Both the position numbers and the translations under genes were made by a program. The notes below the pieces were generated by a model. The model saw only the letters and a list, made by a program, of their open reading frames with translations. It was not told the origin of the DNA and did not search any database. From assembly GCA_043228905.1 (NCBI GenBank), contig JBHGNT010000006.1:23002001-23066000 (forward strand): a DNA stretch of 64,000 nt. The letters run 5' to 3'. This document shows, in pieces, positions 9,480 through 21,000 of the stretch. The first letter of the stretch is position 1; each line of letters opens with the position of its first letter. Source of the stretch: Azolla caroliniana (taxonomy: Eukaryota; Polypodiophyta).

Positions 9480-11347
9480 TGCTGATGGAAGAGCCAACCC
9501 TCCACATCCAAGCGTCCGCCTCTTCTAGTTCGAGGGTATGCACCGCCCTCGCCACCATTAATCACTGCACCCACACCATCTTATTAGACACTAGTAGTAG
9601 TATATCTTCTATTAGCACCGCTTTAGTACACCGGTTAGGTCTCCCCACATCCACTGCTCCTTCCATCCAAGTCCTTTTTGGCGATCACCAACATCTTTAT
9701 CACTCTCACACACAAGCCCATTGGACCTTCACCTTAGGCACTATCACCTTCTCACATCACTTTTATGTCTTGCCCCACCAACTCTTCCCCCTCACCGTAG
9801 GCTATGATTGGTTCCTCAAGCGTCGCGCTGTGATTGATTTTGATGCGCACAAACTTCTTGTCCCACATGCTTCCCCTATCCCTCTTCTACAAGATAGCTC
9901 CCCTAGCCCCCACCTTAGCCAAGTTCAAGTAGCACTTAGTCCACAAGAGCGATTGGTCTCCATCCGCCAATTATTAGCTCGTTTTCCATCACTAACCCTC
10001 CAACCCACACATGCTCCTACTGTCTCTTTCCCAGTACAACATGCCATTCGTACTGGGGAGGCCACTCCGATCTGCATGGATACCCGCCGACGTTCCCCTC
10101 TCAACCACGATCGCATTGATGCGGCCGTCACCGACATGCTCACCAAAGGTATTATCGTTCCTTCCACCAGCAATTGGGTTTCGGAACCCCACCTCGTCAA
10201 AAAGGATGATGGCACCTTCCGCTTTTGCATCGACTTCAGGCCTCTTAACAAAGTGACTATCCATGACCTCTACCCGCTCCCTCGCGTGGACGACCTCTTG
10301 GGTCAAATCGGTGGCTCCCGTTATTTCACCTCCCTGGACTTAGCCTCGGGATATTGGCAAATCCCCCTAAAACCTTCTAATGCCCACAAGACCTCATTCC
10401 GCACACGCCGCGGGCTATTCCAATTCACTCACATGTCATTCGGCCTGTCTGATGCTGGCAGCACATTCTAGCGCATGGCCAACTCCATTTTTTCCGCCCT
10501 TATCAACAAAGGTGTCCTCCTCGTTTATCTCAATGACATCCTTATCCACATGGCCACTTGGGAGGACCATCTACAAGCTCTCGCCGAAGTCCTCGCTTGC
10601 ATAACTAAGCATAACTTGCAGCTCCAATGGAAGAAGTGTCGATGGGGAAGCACCAGCCTCCGTTTTCTCGGCTTCATCATCTCTGGTGACGGAATCCGTA
10701 TGGACCCTGCAAAGGTAGCAGCCATCAACGACTACCCTCGCCCCACTTCAGTCAAATCCTTGCAACATTTTTTGGGCATGATCACCTTTTCCCTTCGCTT
10801 CATCCCAAACCTTGCCTTGGTCACTTTTCCCCTTCGCCAACTCTCGAAGAAAGGCGTGTCATTCAGTTGGGATCTTGCTTGTGAAGATAGATTTCGTCGC
10901 CTTAAAACCATGGTCAAGGAATCGGGGTTGCTCGCCCATCCTAACTTTGACCGACCGTTCACATTGCAGACAGACGCATCAAACCAGGGGTTAGGAGCCG
11001 TCCTCTTGCAAGCCGATTGCCATGGGCAAGAGAAGGAGTTCGCCTTCATTAGTCGGACTCTCACGCCGGCTGAACGCAACTACTCAACCACTGAGAAGGA
11101 GCTACTTGCGATTGTCTGGTCTTTCCAGCGTTTTCATCCATACCTTCATGGTGGACAGGTTACGGTTGAGACCGACCACCAACCCTTGCTTTCTCTTATC
11201 CATCGACCTCACCCCCCAGGCCGCTTGTTGCAATGGACACTAGCACTTCAAGATTATCAGTTTACCCTCTCCTATCGGAAAGGTGCAACCAATTTTGTCG
11301 TTGATAGTCTCTCGCGCCGATTGCCAGGCTATCGAATTTCTCCCTGA
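9480..11347 (+). pseudogene. Gypsy B protease, reverse transcriptase and RNase H
   Basis: The protease region carries LLDTSSSIS at about 9570-9600 where the family has D-T/S-G, so the catalytic Gly is replaced. RT begins at about 10130 (DMLTKGIIVPSTSNW, then FRFCIDFRPLNKVTIHD). TAG at about 10470 interrupts it after DAGSTF. The active-site box reads YLND instead of YxDD (about 10525), a Gly/Asp-site change expected to abolish polymerase activity. The RNase H region follows (QTDASNQGLGAVL at about 10970; KELLAIV at about 11100). A 1-bp shift near 11325 separates it from the next segment. Confidence 0.87.
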
Positions 11348-12658
11348 GACATTCGATCTTCCGATACCATTGCCACAACTCGCTACGCTTCAACAACACG
11401 ACCCCGCCATCCAATAGATAATCCATTAGTTGCGCTCCCTCCAATCGTTTCCCTCACAACGACGGTTCATGCTCCGCGATAACTTGGTATTCTTCATTCA
11501 AGCGCATCACGAGCCTCGTCTCTACATCCCTGATGCCCTACAACAAACGTATCTCCAATTTTATCACGACCACCCATTGTCAGGCCACTTGGGTTTCCAC
11601 AAGGTTGTTGAAAAATTACGTCTCAAGTATTACTGGCCCAACATGAGACACTCAGTCTCTACCTATATCAAACAATGCGCTTTGTGTCAACACATCAAAC
11701 CTGGGGGCAAGCCAGCTGGAACACTCCAACCCATCACCGTCACATCACCTTTCGAGCTGGTCGGATGGGATTTCATGGGACCTTTTCCCGAAACCTCTAG
11801 GGGCAACAAGTATATCCTTGTCATAACATAATACCTCACACGATGGGCTGAAACTGTTTCCATCCCCGACGTCACTGTGCCAACAATTGCCTCCCAACTC
11901 TTGCAAAAGGTAATATTTCAACATGGTTGCCCTATCCAAATCTTATCTGATTAGGGCCGCCAGTTCCATGGGGATGTCCTCAATGTTGTGGCAACTCAAC
12001 TAGGTGTCCAACAAGTGTTTACATCCCCTTACCATCCTCAAACAAATGGCCTCACTGAACGCCTCAACAAGACCCTCAAGCAAGAAATTGCCGCTTACAT
12101 CGATCCATGCCACAAAACCTAGGATCAAATCTTGCCTTTTGTCACCCATGCCTACAATACATCCATACAAGCGTCGACACGGATCAGCCCTTTTCGAGCA
12201 CTCTATGGACGTGACCCGTGGCTCCCACCAGAAACATCCATTGACATCTGTTCTAAACCTGCCAACATGGATAGTGCTACTTGGGGGCTTTATCTGCAAC
12301 AAATGCTCCCCCTCCTTCGACAAGCCAGCTCCCGAAATCTACAAGTCGCACAACAACGTCAAAAGTGACACTACAATGTGGGTCGAATCACCCCGACGTA
12401 TGCTGATGGAACCAAAGTCCATGTTTACTTCCCAATCCGGCGGCGTGGTCTCAATGAATCCCTCATGCACCGGTGGATCAGCCCATTCACCGTAATTCGT
12501 GCCATCAAGTCCACGACTTACTTACTCCGACACGATTCCAACGGTCGACTTACTTACTTCGCCGCGATTCCAACGGTCGATTCACCTCAGCCCATGTTGC
12601 CCGTATCAAGCCATATGCTACCCCAAGCCTATCTTCTAGCACCCCTCCTTCTCTCATA
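11348..12658 (+). pseudogene. Gypsy B integrase with several stops
   Basis: The HHCC finger is visible (HPLSGHLGFHKVVEKL ... CALCQHIK, about 11570-11700). The DDE core follows: VGWDFMGPFPETSRGNKY at about 11760, ILSD then a stop at 11953, and LTERLNKTLKQE at about 12050. Stops lie at about 11416, 11431, 11829, 11953, 12119 and 12367; most correspond to CAG, CGA or TGG in the expected protein. The C-terminal part (HRWISPFTVI) ends near 12658 without a chromodomain. Around 12530-12590 a short direct repeat (ttccaacggtcga) duplicates a few codons. Confidence 0.85.
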
Positions 12659-12911
12659 GCGTAACACTCCTTGTTTTTCTGAGGGGGGAAATATGGTGTC
12701 CCTTTCATGCAAGAGCATGCATTTGAACACACCACTCTTTTAGCCACTCCCGTTTAGCACATCACCCATTTTAGCCCACCCTTTTAGCACACCATTTTGG
12801 GACACGTGTAGCTAGGCCGTCCCAAAATGGGTCCTTTGTATCTTCTATATATTGAATGATAAGTATGAAGCTAGCTAGGCTGGTTTGGTTTCCTTTTATG
12901 TGCATTTCACA

Positions 12912-13872
12912 ATATCAATATTCACACCCACAAAGCGAAAGACTGTTTAATCATTTACCAAAATTTTAGGTGTATAATACATATTTGGTCACAAAGGCTA
13001 TTGGATGAGTTTCAAGAATGTTATAAAAGGGTGGAAATAGATTGCTCACATTCAATCATTTAGTCCCCTTTAATTTTACAATTTCTGTAAGTGTCTTCAT
13101 GTTCTAGTGCCTCCATAGGCAAATGTAAATTTGGAATACAGACATCTCCATTAGTTGAGGATATGTTCTATTGGTATCCATTTCATGTGTTTGTAGAGAC
13201 TTAAGAAGCAAAGCTTTCACACAACATTAATTTCAAATGTGATGTTTTAGGACATTTTATTCTACAGAGAAATGATAAGGTTGTACTGACCTAGTTTAAT
13301 GATCAATGCAAAGTCAAGGAAAAAGGTAAAGATGGAAGGTCATAGCTAAACCAATTGAGTGTATACCAATGCAGTACCAAACATTTTCAATTGATAGGGC
13401 AACATTTTTCCCCACGTAACGATACAACCCCTTGTCATTGTAACAACTTCCAAAGAGTAAAATTATACTTCACAATATGGGTGGTGTAAATATTGCTTAG
13501 GATGAGAGTAACAAAACGAATCAAATCAGTCATTTCCCATTTATTCTAATGAGATTGCATACTCATGTCTCATCCTTAAGGTATTATTACCTCGAGTGCA
13601 CCTCTTGCTCACTGAAGTTCTCTCACACCTAGGTTGTTTTGGTGTGGTTTGAGGAAAATAAAAATCTCATGATTCCTTATCCGTTTGGGCAGAATTGTAT
13701 GTTTTAGGCATATATCCTTTTTGTAACATTGCAATACCAACAAATCACACTAATATCGGAAGTTATGGAAATATGAATACAACTTTCATAACAAGCAATG
13801 AATATGACAGTATAGGGATGAATCTTATGACCTATCTCTAATTTATTTGGAACTGAATCGGTATGACTCCAC
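12912..13872. other. P450 3' flanking sequence
   Basis: No gene seen. The stretch 13095-13190 matches 47405-47500 (copy 2 of the segmental duplication). The rest is AT-rich and includes the 3' untranslated region of the minus-strand P450. Confidence 0.6.
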
Positions 13873-15756
13873 TTAGTAATGTACTAGGGATTCATATAAT
13901 TCTGGTGATAACCTTGGGGATGCTACCGAAACTACAGGATTGGTTTTATAGAGTATAATACCAAAGCTTTCATTCATATCCATTTCTTTGACTCCCGGTG
14001 GTAAACTCCATTCGTAGGAGTGAACCAATGAGCCTAACATTAGGTAGACATTAAGGAGGCCAAGATTCATGGCTGGACAAGCTCGTCTACCGGCACCGAA
14101 TGGCAACAATTGGAAATGATGACCTTTAAGATCGACAGTTGAATCCAGGAATCGTTGCGGTCGAAACTCCTGTGGCTTCTCCCAGGAGTTCTCATCCATT
14201 GAGAGAGACCAAGTATTCACAATCAATGTGGTTCTCTCGGGGACATAGAATCCGGCAACTTCACATGGCTGTATGGATTCATGGGGGATCAATAATGGTA
14301 CCACTGGATGCAACCTCATTATCTCCTTCACAGTAGCTTGTAGATATGGAAGATTCGGTATGTCTTCTTCACTCATCAGCCTATTCTTGCCAATGACACG
14401 ATCGAGCTCATCTTGTAGTCTCCTTGTTATGTCATCGTGTCGTATTAGTTCTGCTAATCCCCACTCCACAACTACGCTAGATGTATCCGTTCCACCCGCA
14501 AACATATCCTAACAATTCAATGATTATCGTCACAAATGTTATAATCAATAAACGAATAATCTTCGTGCACATTTGTAATAAAATAGAAGTCAGCAAAGAA
14601 AGGAAATGCATCCACATACCCATAAAATTGCTTTGATATTGTCATCTGTCAAACTGATTGTATTGGATATATGCCCCTTATCTTCATGTAGCAACAATAG
14701 AGTGTCGAGAAGATCATTTTCACCATAGCTACCAGCAGCTGTATTCGCATGAGAATCCCGCCGATTGTCGACTATTCTCTGAAATATGGTGTCCAGCTTC
14801 TCGAACGTGTCATTGGCACGTCGTTCGAGACCTTGTATGTCTAGAAATCTTAAAGCCGGCAATAAGTTGCCTATATTGGGAATGCCGATGAGGTCTAATG
14901 ATTCTCGGAGGGCGTCCACGAGCTCCAATCCATTCATGTTTATGATCACGGAAAGGTCATTGAAGGTCTTCCCCAAGGCCATTCTTGAGATGCTGTTGCA
15001 CGCCCGAACTTGTAACTTCGTGCGCATGTCTTGGGCCTTTTGGATGTCTTGCCACACCGAATGAACAAGACCCCTCATCTCCTCGCCTCGGATTGGTTTG
15101 AAGTGTTGCACCCTTGGAGTGTTGAAAAGTTTGGTCATATATACTTCTTTCACCTGGCAACCAAGCAACACATATTTGTTTGGAGACCACTAAAAATGAA
15201 TGAAAAGATAGCTCATCAAAAGTTTTCAGGACCAAAATTGGAATTTGCAATGAACACTAATTTGAAGTGATTGTGATGTGATGAGAAATCTAGGTAAGAT
15301 GTAATTTTGAATTTGCATTACCTTCCGCCAAAGTGGCCCGTAGGGCGTGTGGGCGAGGCCCGAGCAGTTGTAGGTGAAGCGGACAGCGGCAGAAGACGAA
15401 AGGGAGCGGGAGGCGAAAACAAGGTCATGGGTATGCAAGATGAGGCGGGCTATGTCGGGCGACGAGACAACCAATGTAGGGACAGAGCCCATTTGATAGG
15501 ACAAGATGGGGCCGTACCGCGTGGACATGTCATGGTACCATCGGTGCGGAAGTTGCGGAGACATAAGGAGCTGGTGGAGATGTCCTAGGAAAGGTAAGCT
15601 GCCAGGTGGGGATGGAGGAGATGGAATATGGAGGAGCTCATGTTTCCTCATCCTCCTCTTCATCTTCCTCTTCATGTTTTGTTGGACATACTGCCACAGA
15701 AGCACCCATCCCAAGATGCCCAATAACACTAGTGCCCATATTGACCACTCCTCCAT
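13873..15756 (-). CDS. Cytochrome P450, A-type (CYP71 clan-like), three exons
   Basis: Exons 15756-15322, 15153-14620 and 14508-13873 join in phase 0 with GT-AG introns and give 534 residues. Residues 6-23 form a hydrophobic ER anchor followed by a very basic stretch and a Pro-rich hinge (IPSPPSPPG). The I-helix AGGTDTS (about 327-333), the ExxR motif EIMR (385-388), FRPQRF, and the heme loop FGAGRRACPAMNLG with Cys467 are all intact. It is therefore predicted to be a membrane-bound NADPH-P450-reductase-dependent monooxygenase of the ER. The length is normal. The substrate cannot be deduced; phenylpropanoid, terpenoid and fatty-acid oxidases share this layout. The second intron sits just before the I-helix, a common place in A-type genes. 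Pseudogene fragments of close relatives lie at 20431-20900 and 26108-26262. Confidence 0.93.
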
Positions 15757-15869
15757 ATCTCTTCTCTTTCTCTCTCCCTCTCTGCTTCCCTGTTGTCTAC
15801 GGAAGCTTTCTACTACATATGTATCTTATTGAGGAGCCATTTTCTAATCCATGTAATTTAGCCTGCCTA

Positions 15870-16200
15870 ATTCCCATTATCATCACATGGTGATTTGTGA
15901 CAAGTTTTCAAGGTGTAAATATAGATTCCAATTTGTCCTAATCGATGAGTGAATCTCAATCGTATGTCCACATTTGGCCCCGATTCTTTAAGTGAGTAAC
16001 CTGGCCAACCGCCCAACCTAATTCCTATTATCATCACATGGTGAATATGGATCACACACTACCCAAATCCATGAGTTGTGACAAGTTTTCAAAGTGTAAA
16101 ATTCAAATATAGATTTCAAGTTGTCTTAATCGACATGTGAATCTCAGTCATAACTTCACATTTGGCCCTGATTCTTTAACGAAATGAGGGACTTGGCCGG
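15870..16200. repeat. Tandem duplication upstream of the P450
   Basis: About 15885-16018 and 16021-16200 repeat the same order of blocks (attatcatcacatggtga, gtgacaagttttcaa, cacatttggcc). Some 30 bp of extra sequence and scattered changes occur in the second unit. Position 15870 is about 115 bp upstream of the P450 start codon, so this is probably promoter DNA. A functional role is inference. Confidence 0.7.
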
Positions 16201-17079
16201 CTCCCAACAATTTTTGTGTTTTACAAGCATATAGATACTTTTATACCGTCTCATGATGATCTATGAGATGGGATTGGGCCCCTAGGGCAACTGTTTCAAT
16301 TTATGCAAGTTGGATGTCTGGCGATAACAAAATGAGACTTTTATAGGAAAAATGGTATTCAACGAGACACCTATGAGAGGAAAATGTAATGCTACAAATC
16401 ACAATGATTTATATTTACTATAAAATATTCTCTCACATTTCTCCTCATGCATGTAGATGAACATTCTTTTGTAGGTTACATAAGTTTGACGATTTCTCAG
16501 GACATTTCTAGCCATGTTTTACATTCGTTTGTGTCGCAAGTTGATGTGTTGCAAATCAATTTCCCATTGGGGAACATATTCTATATACAAGGATTTACGT
16601 ATGCACAATGCTTGTAACTGAAACTTAAAAGATTCTGGAAATTGAAGATTCTCTAACTTCAAAAGATTTTGGAATTTGAAGATTTTCCTTTGATCAACCG
16701 GGTTGCATCTTATTATGCGTGCAGGCCTTACTTTGTTGATGCCAATCTTTCTCTTTCTCTTCATCTCGGGAGCCGGTTCTTTACTAGACTTATCCCATCT
16801 CTCTTCCTCTTTGTTGGGCATATCTTCTTTTTCCATTTGTTGCTCCTCTATCTTTTCTTTCTGCATCAAGCATAGGAACTTGTATTATCATCATGGGCCA
16901 AGTTTGTGTTGGATTACCTCGGATCTCATCGTCTTTAGGAGCCAAATCTACCTCAGTCTTATTTTTATTCTCATCTTCAGATGTTGTGCCTTTGTCAAGC
17001 TTAGTCTAGGCATTCTCTGTTTCAGGTTCCTAGCCAATGATGTCCTTTACCTTCTTAAGTGGTCCTCGGTCTTGATACT
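16201..17079. other. Intergenic, no gene recognised
   Basis: A Lys/Glu-rich frame of 116 codons on the minus strand (16519-16869) and overlapping Leu/Ser-rich frames on the plus strand have no recognisable domain. The minus strand may represent the degenerate spacer between integrase and RT of a copia element, but I cannot support that. Confidence 0.4.
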
Positions 17080-18189
17080 CAATTTTCTACTTAGAATATC
17101 GAGTGATTTTAAGCCCTAGATCCATAGAGAATTGTCGCAGCTTGTCGAGCCCTAGTGTCTTTGTAAAAATATCAGCCACTTACTTTTTGATGATGTCTTC
17201 AACCAATATCAACTCACGGATATAATGATTGTGCACTTACATTTGTAAGTCACTGTATGAAACACTAGATTCTTTGTGTGATGCATGCTTTTGAGATTGT
17301 TGTAGTGGATGAGTTTACTAATTTCCTGAAGTCTTTCTAAAGTCTTTTCAGTCGTATGACTTTGCATGTAGCTATGGTTGTGTTCCGAACCTCTATCTTA
17401 GTGCTTGACAAAGACACTTTTGGTTATTTCTTGTTGCTCAAGGAGATTGATCCACATCTGTGTGTAAACATTGATATTATTGTAGATCTCATATTGAATG
17501 AATTGCATGGCCGATCAATACTGGTGAACCCCTCAAGTCAAAGCAGTATTCTATGGTTGTAAAAGATATTGCGATCGAGTGCCACCGTCCACAAGTGGTT
17601 TTGCATGAATTAACGAAGGATCTGATCAGGTAATTGACTTGTTTAGATAGACGAAACTCCCAATTATATGTCAAGCTTGTGTATGCTCACATAACTTGCC
17701 GGAGTATGTATGCACTTAGTTTCATGTTTTAATTGAGGGGTGTCGAAATGGAATTACGTTCATTTTGTTCCGAACTTGTAGTGCAAGTTCAACAGGTAGT
17801 GTCATTGTGAGAACAGAAACTCATCTAGGTTTTGAATGACCTCGATGCCTAGGAAAAAATGTAATTTTTTGAGGTCCAATACCTTGAACTTTTTTGAAAG
17901 CATCTCTTTTATTTTTATGTCCCGATCAAGCTTTCTCCAATGATCACAAGGTCATCGACACTCAAGATAAATAAGAGTGGAATTCAAATATTGTTCTTAA
18001 TATATATAGTGAAAGTCAATGTTGTGAAGATACAATGTGATCTTCCAAAGATGGTTTTGAATATATATAGTGAAGGTCAATGTTGTCAGAGTCTATAGAG
18101 TGGTTTTTTCAATTGATAGACTACGTTTAGATGTTGGCTTGATTCGGCACCAAGTGGTTGTAGCAAGGTAAAAGCATGGGATCACTAGA

Positions 18190-18580
18190 ATTGTCACGGA
18201 CACACCAACCGTGGACTAGGATAGGGCACGGATGATGGGGCTATGAGCAACGGGTAGTGAAATTAGAGCTAGAAGTGATGAGGTGAGAAACTCGGGAACT
18301 ACAAAAGAGAATGAAGATAGAGATAAAGATCAAGGAGGCAAGATGGGGCGAAACAAGAATACTAGATTGATGTGTCAACCATTGGTGTTGAATCCCTTGA
18401 AAGGGATCAAGGAGGTTACAAGTATTTATACAACTTCCGAGATTGAATATCTCTAGAATATACTCTAGAAATATCTCTAGAATATACCCTTCTAGAATAT
18501 ATTAATGACTAAAATATTCTGATCTTGAAATGTACTATACACTAGACTATAGAATACTAAAGCATTATATAAATGCATGC
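18190..18580 (-). mobile_element. Possible solo LTR inside copia D
   Basis: Non-coding block that separates the two RT parts of copia D. On the minus strand it has TATA-like text (tataaatacttgtaacc, about 18420) followed by about 200 bp without coding potential, and clusters of tctagaatat upstream. Ends and target duplication were not determined. Confidence 0.3.
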
Positions 18581-18587
18581 TCATATC

Positions 18588-18660
18588 AAAATGGTTGAGC
18601 ATGAAATCTTGTTGATGTGAGGTTGTAGGTTCAATCCTAACCAACTATGTATTTCATGTC
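18588..18660 (+). mobile_element. Possible tRNA-derived SINE fragment
   Basis: Contains tggttgagcatg (A-box-like) and, 35-40 bp on, a clear B box GGTTCAATCC. The spacing suits a tRNA-derived Pol III promoter. No body or tail identified. Confidence 0.35.
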
Positions 18661-20430
18661 ACTATACTGTGGACTATAAATGGTAATATTTTCATCCCCA
18701 TAATACATGATATGTATCTTTAAGATTTTCCCACTAAAAATTAGCTATTAAAAAAACTATTTAGCTATGGTCATTTTAGCTACATGGTAGCTATAATAGT
18801 GTTTCCATTCACATGCTTTGACCCAGCATGTAAACTTCTTCCTCAAGGTTGCCTTGGAGGAAATCATTCTTTATGTCCATTTGATACAAGTGCCACCATT
18901 TTGCAACTATGAGCGCAATTATAGAGTCATCATGACAATCATTTTTGCCACTGTGGCAAAAGTTTCCTCATCGCCTTGATCCAATGGGGATCTTGGGCAA
19001 CTTCGGTTTAGGTCTATCTTCTTTATTTGTCGCAACATTAATCATGAATGGATAATGATGCACCAAGTGCTCATTGTACCTGAACGTTACTCGTGAGTTC
19101 TTTGCTTGGATTGATTGAAGAAAGATTTTCTTTGGACACCTCTTGGGCTCTCTTTACTCCTAGTGTCCTCATTACATGCATATCATACTCATTGCCGTGC
19201 CATATTGAGTGATTTGAGTAGGCACCCAAGGCCCTACTCTTGGCTCATGCTCAAGCATCCTGTCCTTTTTTTATTCTTTATGGATATCGTATACTTTGAT
19301 TTCTCAACAATATCCAAGGTTCAGTTAATTGGATTGAGCATGAATTCTCTAACCAAAAGGCACCCAACCTATCTTTTGCACTCTCTAGAGCCAAGTTGGA
19401 TTTGTACATCTCAAGGACGACAGGGGCCACTGGTACCTGGGTGTACCATAGTGTTGCTTAATCAAATAGCACATCTCGAGTTACCTCCATGTGGTGGGGC
19501 TAAAAAACTTATACTCCTTTTGGTCAAGTGAGTAATTGACAAGAATCATCTTCCCCAACTTTAGATTGAGACTCCTCTTCTCGTATGATATATATCTGCA
19601 CTTTTTCCATCTTGTGAAAAACTCCATGTGCAAAAGCTTCGGTTTTCTCCTAAATTCCTTAACATGAGGGGTCATGTTGTGGACACCTCAGTCATGCACC
19701 CATTGATGAAATACAAGGTCATTTATCGCTTGATTTCCATGGTCATGACCTTGACACACATCTTTTGGAGTATCCAACATCTACTCGTAAGTTGTCAGTT
19801 TTCAATTCCATATGGTTCTCATTGACCATCGACATGGATTGTAGTAAAAAAAGCTCAAGCGGTTATCCCTTGTTGCTATATATGGTGATCCAAAAGGCGC
19901 CATACTTTTGTGCGAGCCATAAAGGTAGATCTACACCATCTCCTCACTGTCATCAACTATGACATTGATGGAGCCGAGTCAATAGTACAAGTCTTTGATC
20001 TCGAGAGTCTGTTCTATCATGGACATATCAATGTACCAACATCAGAGTTCAAGCTTCCAAGGCATGGTTGAAGTTGTTGAAATTTTCCTCAATTTTTCTA
20101 AGTTCCGTTCCAGTCGTCTACACTCTACATGGCTCAACATGTGATCTTGCACAATGTTGTGAAGTAGTACATTACCTAACTTACAAGGTGTTGCAATGTC
20201 AAGTTGTCCAAGTTTTGCAAGATTGAGGATTGTTTCTTGGGCACTCTTGATATAACTCTAGTAATGTTTCTCGACTAGGTACTCGGGCATCTTCTAATCC
20301 CCAAGATGAATAATTATGCCTATCCAACTTCTTTGTTGTATGCACGCCAACCATTTTTCCATTCATTTTTCTAATTGAGCTCAATTCCTAAGCTTTTTTT
20401 CCTCGATGTATACCTTATCTACTCTCTTTT

Positions 20431-20900
20431 GATTGGCTTGAAGTTTTGTGACCTTTATGTGTTAAAAAGTTTTGTGAAAAAAAGTTCTTTCACTTGTAAT
20501 GAGAGGAGTTATTTGTTAAGATTACCAAAAATGAATGATGAAAGAGTATCGATGGTTTCATTATGAGAAAATGAAAGGGTAATCAATCTCAACATGTTTC
20601 AAGTAATGAGCTCTCTAGTTATGGTCTAATTGGGATTTAATACATTACCTTGCCTCAATTTGGGCCAAAGGATGTGTGAGAAAGGACAACATAGTTTTAG
20701 GTAAAGTGGGTGGCAAAAAATGAACGAGGGGCATGTTGGGTGATGACACTAGGAGCATGGAGCCAAACCCCATTTGTATACAAAGTATGGAGCCATATCT
20801 CTTGGAGCATAGACACAAACCCCATTTATATAAAGAATATGAAGCCATATCTCGTGAAGCCATTGGAATGGAAGTTGTCTACATAAAAGAACTTGGAGTA
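20431..20900 (-). pseudogene. P450 pseudogene fragment (exon 1 and start of exon 2)
   Basis: 20431-20550 aligns with 15090-15205 of the intact P450 (intron 1 acceptor side and start of exon 2). 20640-20900 aligns with 15318-15590 (end of exon 1). Many substitutions and indels have destroyed the frame, and a 40-50-bp motif around ggagccaaaccccattt is duplicated. Copia D and the LINE flank it on the two sides. It is a remnant of a second P450 gene in the same orientation. Confidence 0.7.
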
Positions 20901-20933
20901 GATGTTCCAAGAAAAGCACAACTGCTCATATTG

Positions 20934-20938
<5 letters not shown>

Positions 20939-20984
<46 letters not shown>
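20939..20984 (+). repeat. (CT)n microsatellite
   Basis: About 22 uninterrupted CT dinucleotides, located at the junction of the P450 remnant and the LINE. Confidence 0.97.
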
Positions 20985-20987
<3 letters not shown>

Positions 20988-21000
20988 ATCTACTCCTGAC

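Larger units (their letters stand above)
8234..12911 (+). mobile_element. Full-length gypsy element B with two LTRs
   Basis: Two 220-bp LTRs (8234-8453 and 12692-12911) begin TGTGGTGTCC / TATGGTGTCC and end TTTCACA. They differ at three positions by eye (98.6 percent identity), so the insertion is fairly recent. The polypurine tract GAGGGGGGAAA precedes the right LTR. The flanks share ATAT (8230-8233 and 12912-12915), a possible short target duplication. The order inside is gag, protease, RT, RNase H, integrase. All genes are present but carry stops, mostly explainable by C-to-T or G-to-A transitions. No chromodomain was recognised. Confidence 0.92.
17080..20384 (-). pseudogene. Copia D element, strongly decayed
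   Basis: Read from right to left: gag starts at ATG 20384 (MSSIRKMNGKMVGV, then KKLDRHNYSSW) and continues in broken frames to about 19870. A degraded integrase/protease zone follows. RT appears at about 18960-18840 as ETFATVAKM and then WHLYQMDIKND-like text in shifted frames. The RT active site is near 17985 (ILSVDDLVIIGES), and the RNase H tail lies at 17240-17105 (VADIFTKTLGLDKL). Stops and indels occur every few dozen codons, so it is an old insertion. LTRs were not recognised. 18190-18580 appears to be a separate minus-strand insertion. Confidence 0.72.

Noticed and set aside
9086-9497. Alternative frames overlapping gypsy B gag
   Set aside because: They are in shadow frames; the zinc knuckle and capsid motifs define the correct frame.
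16519-16875. Lys/Glu-rich minus-strand frame as a host gene
   Set aside because: No domain, no splice or promoter support; lies next to copia D debris.
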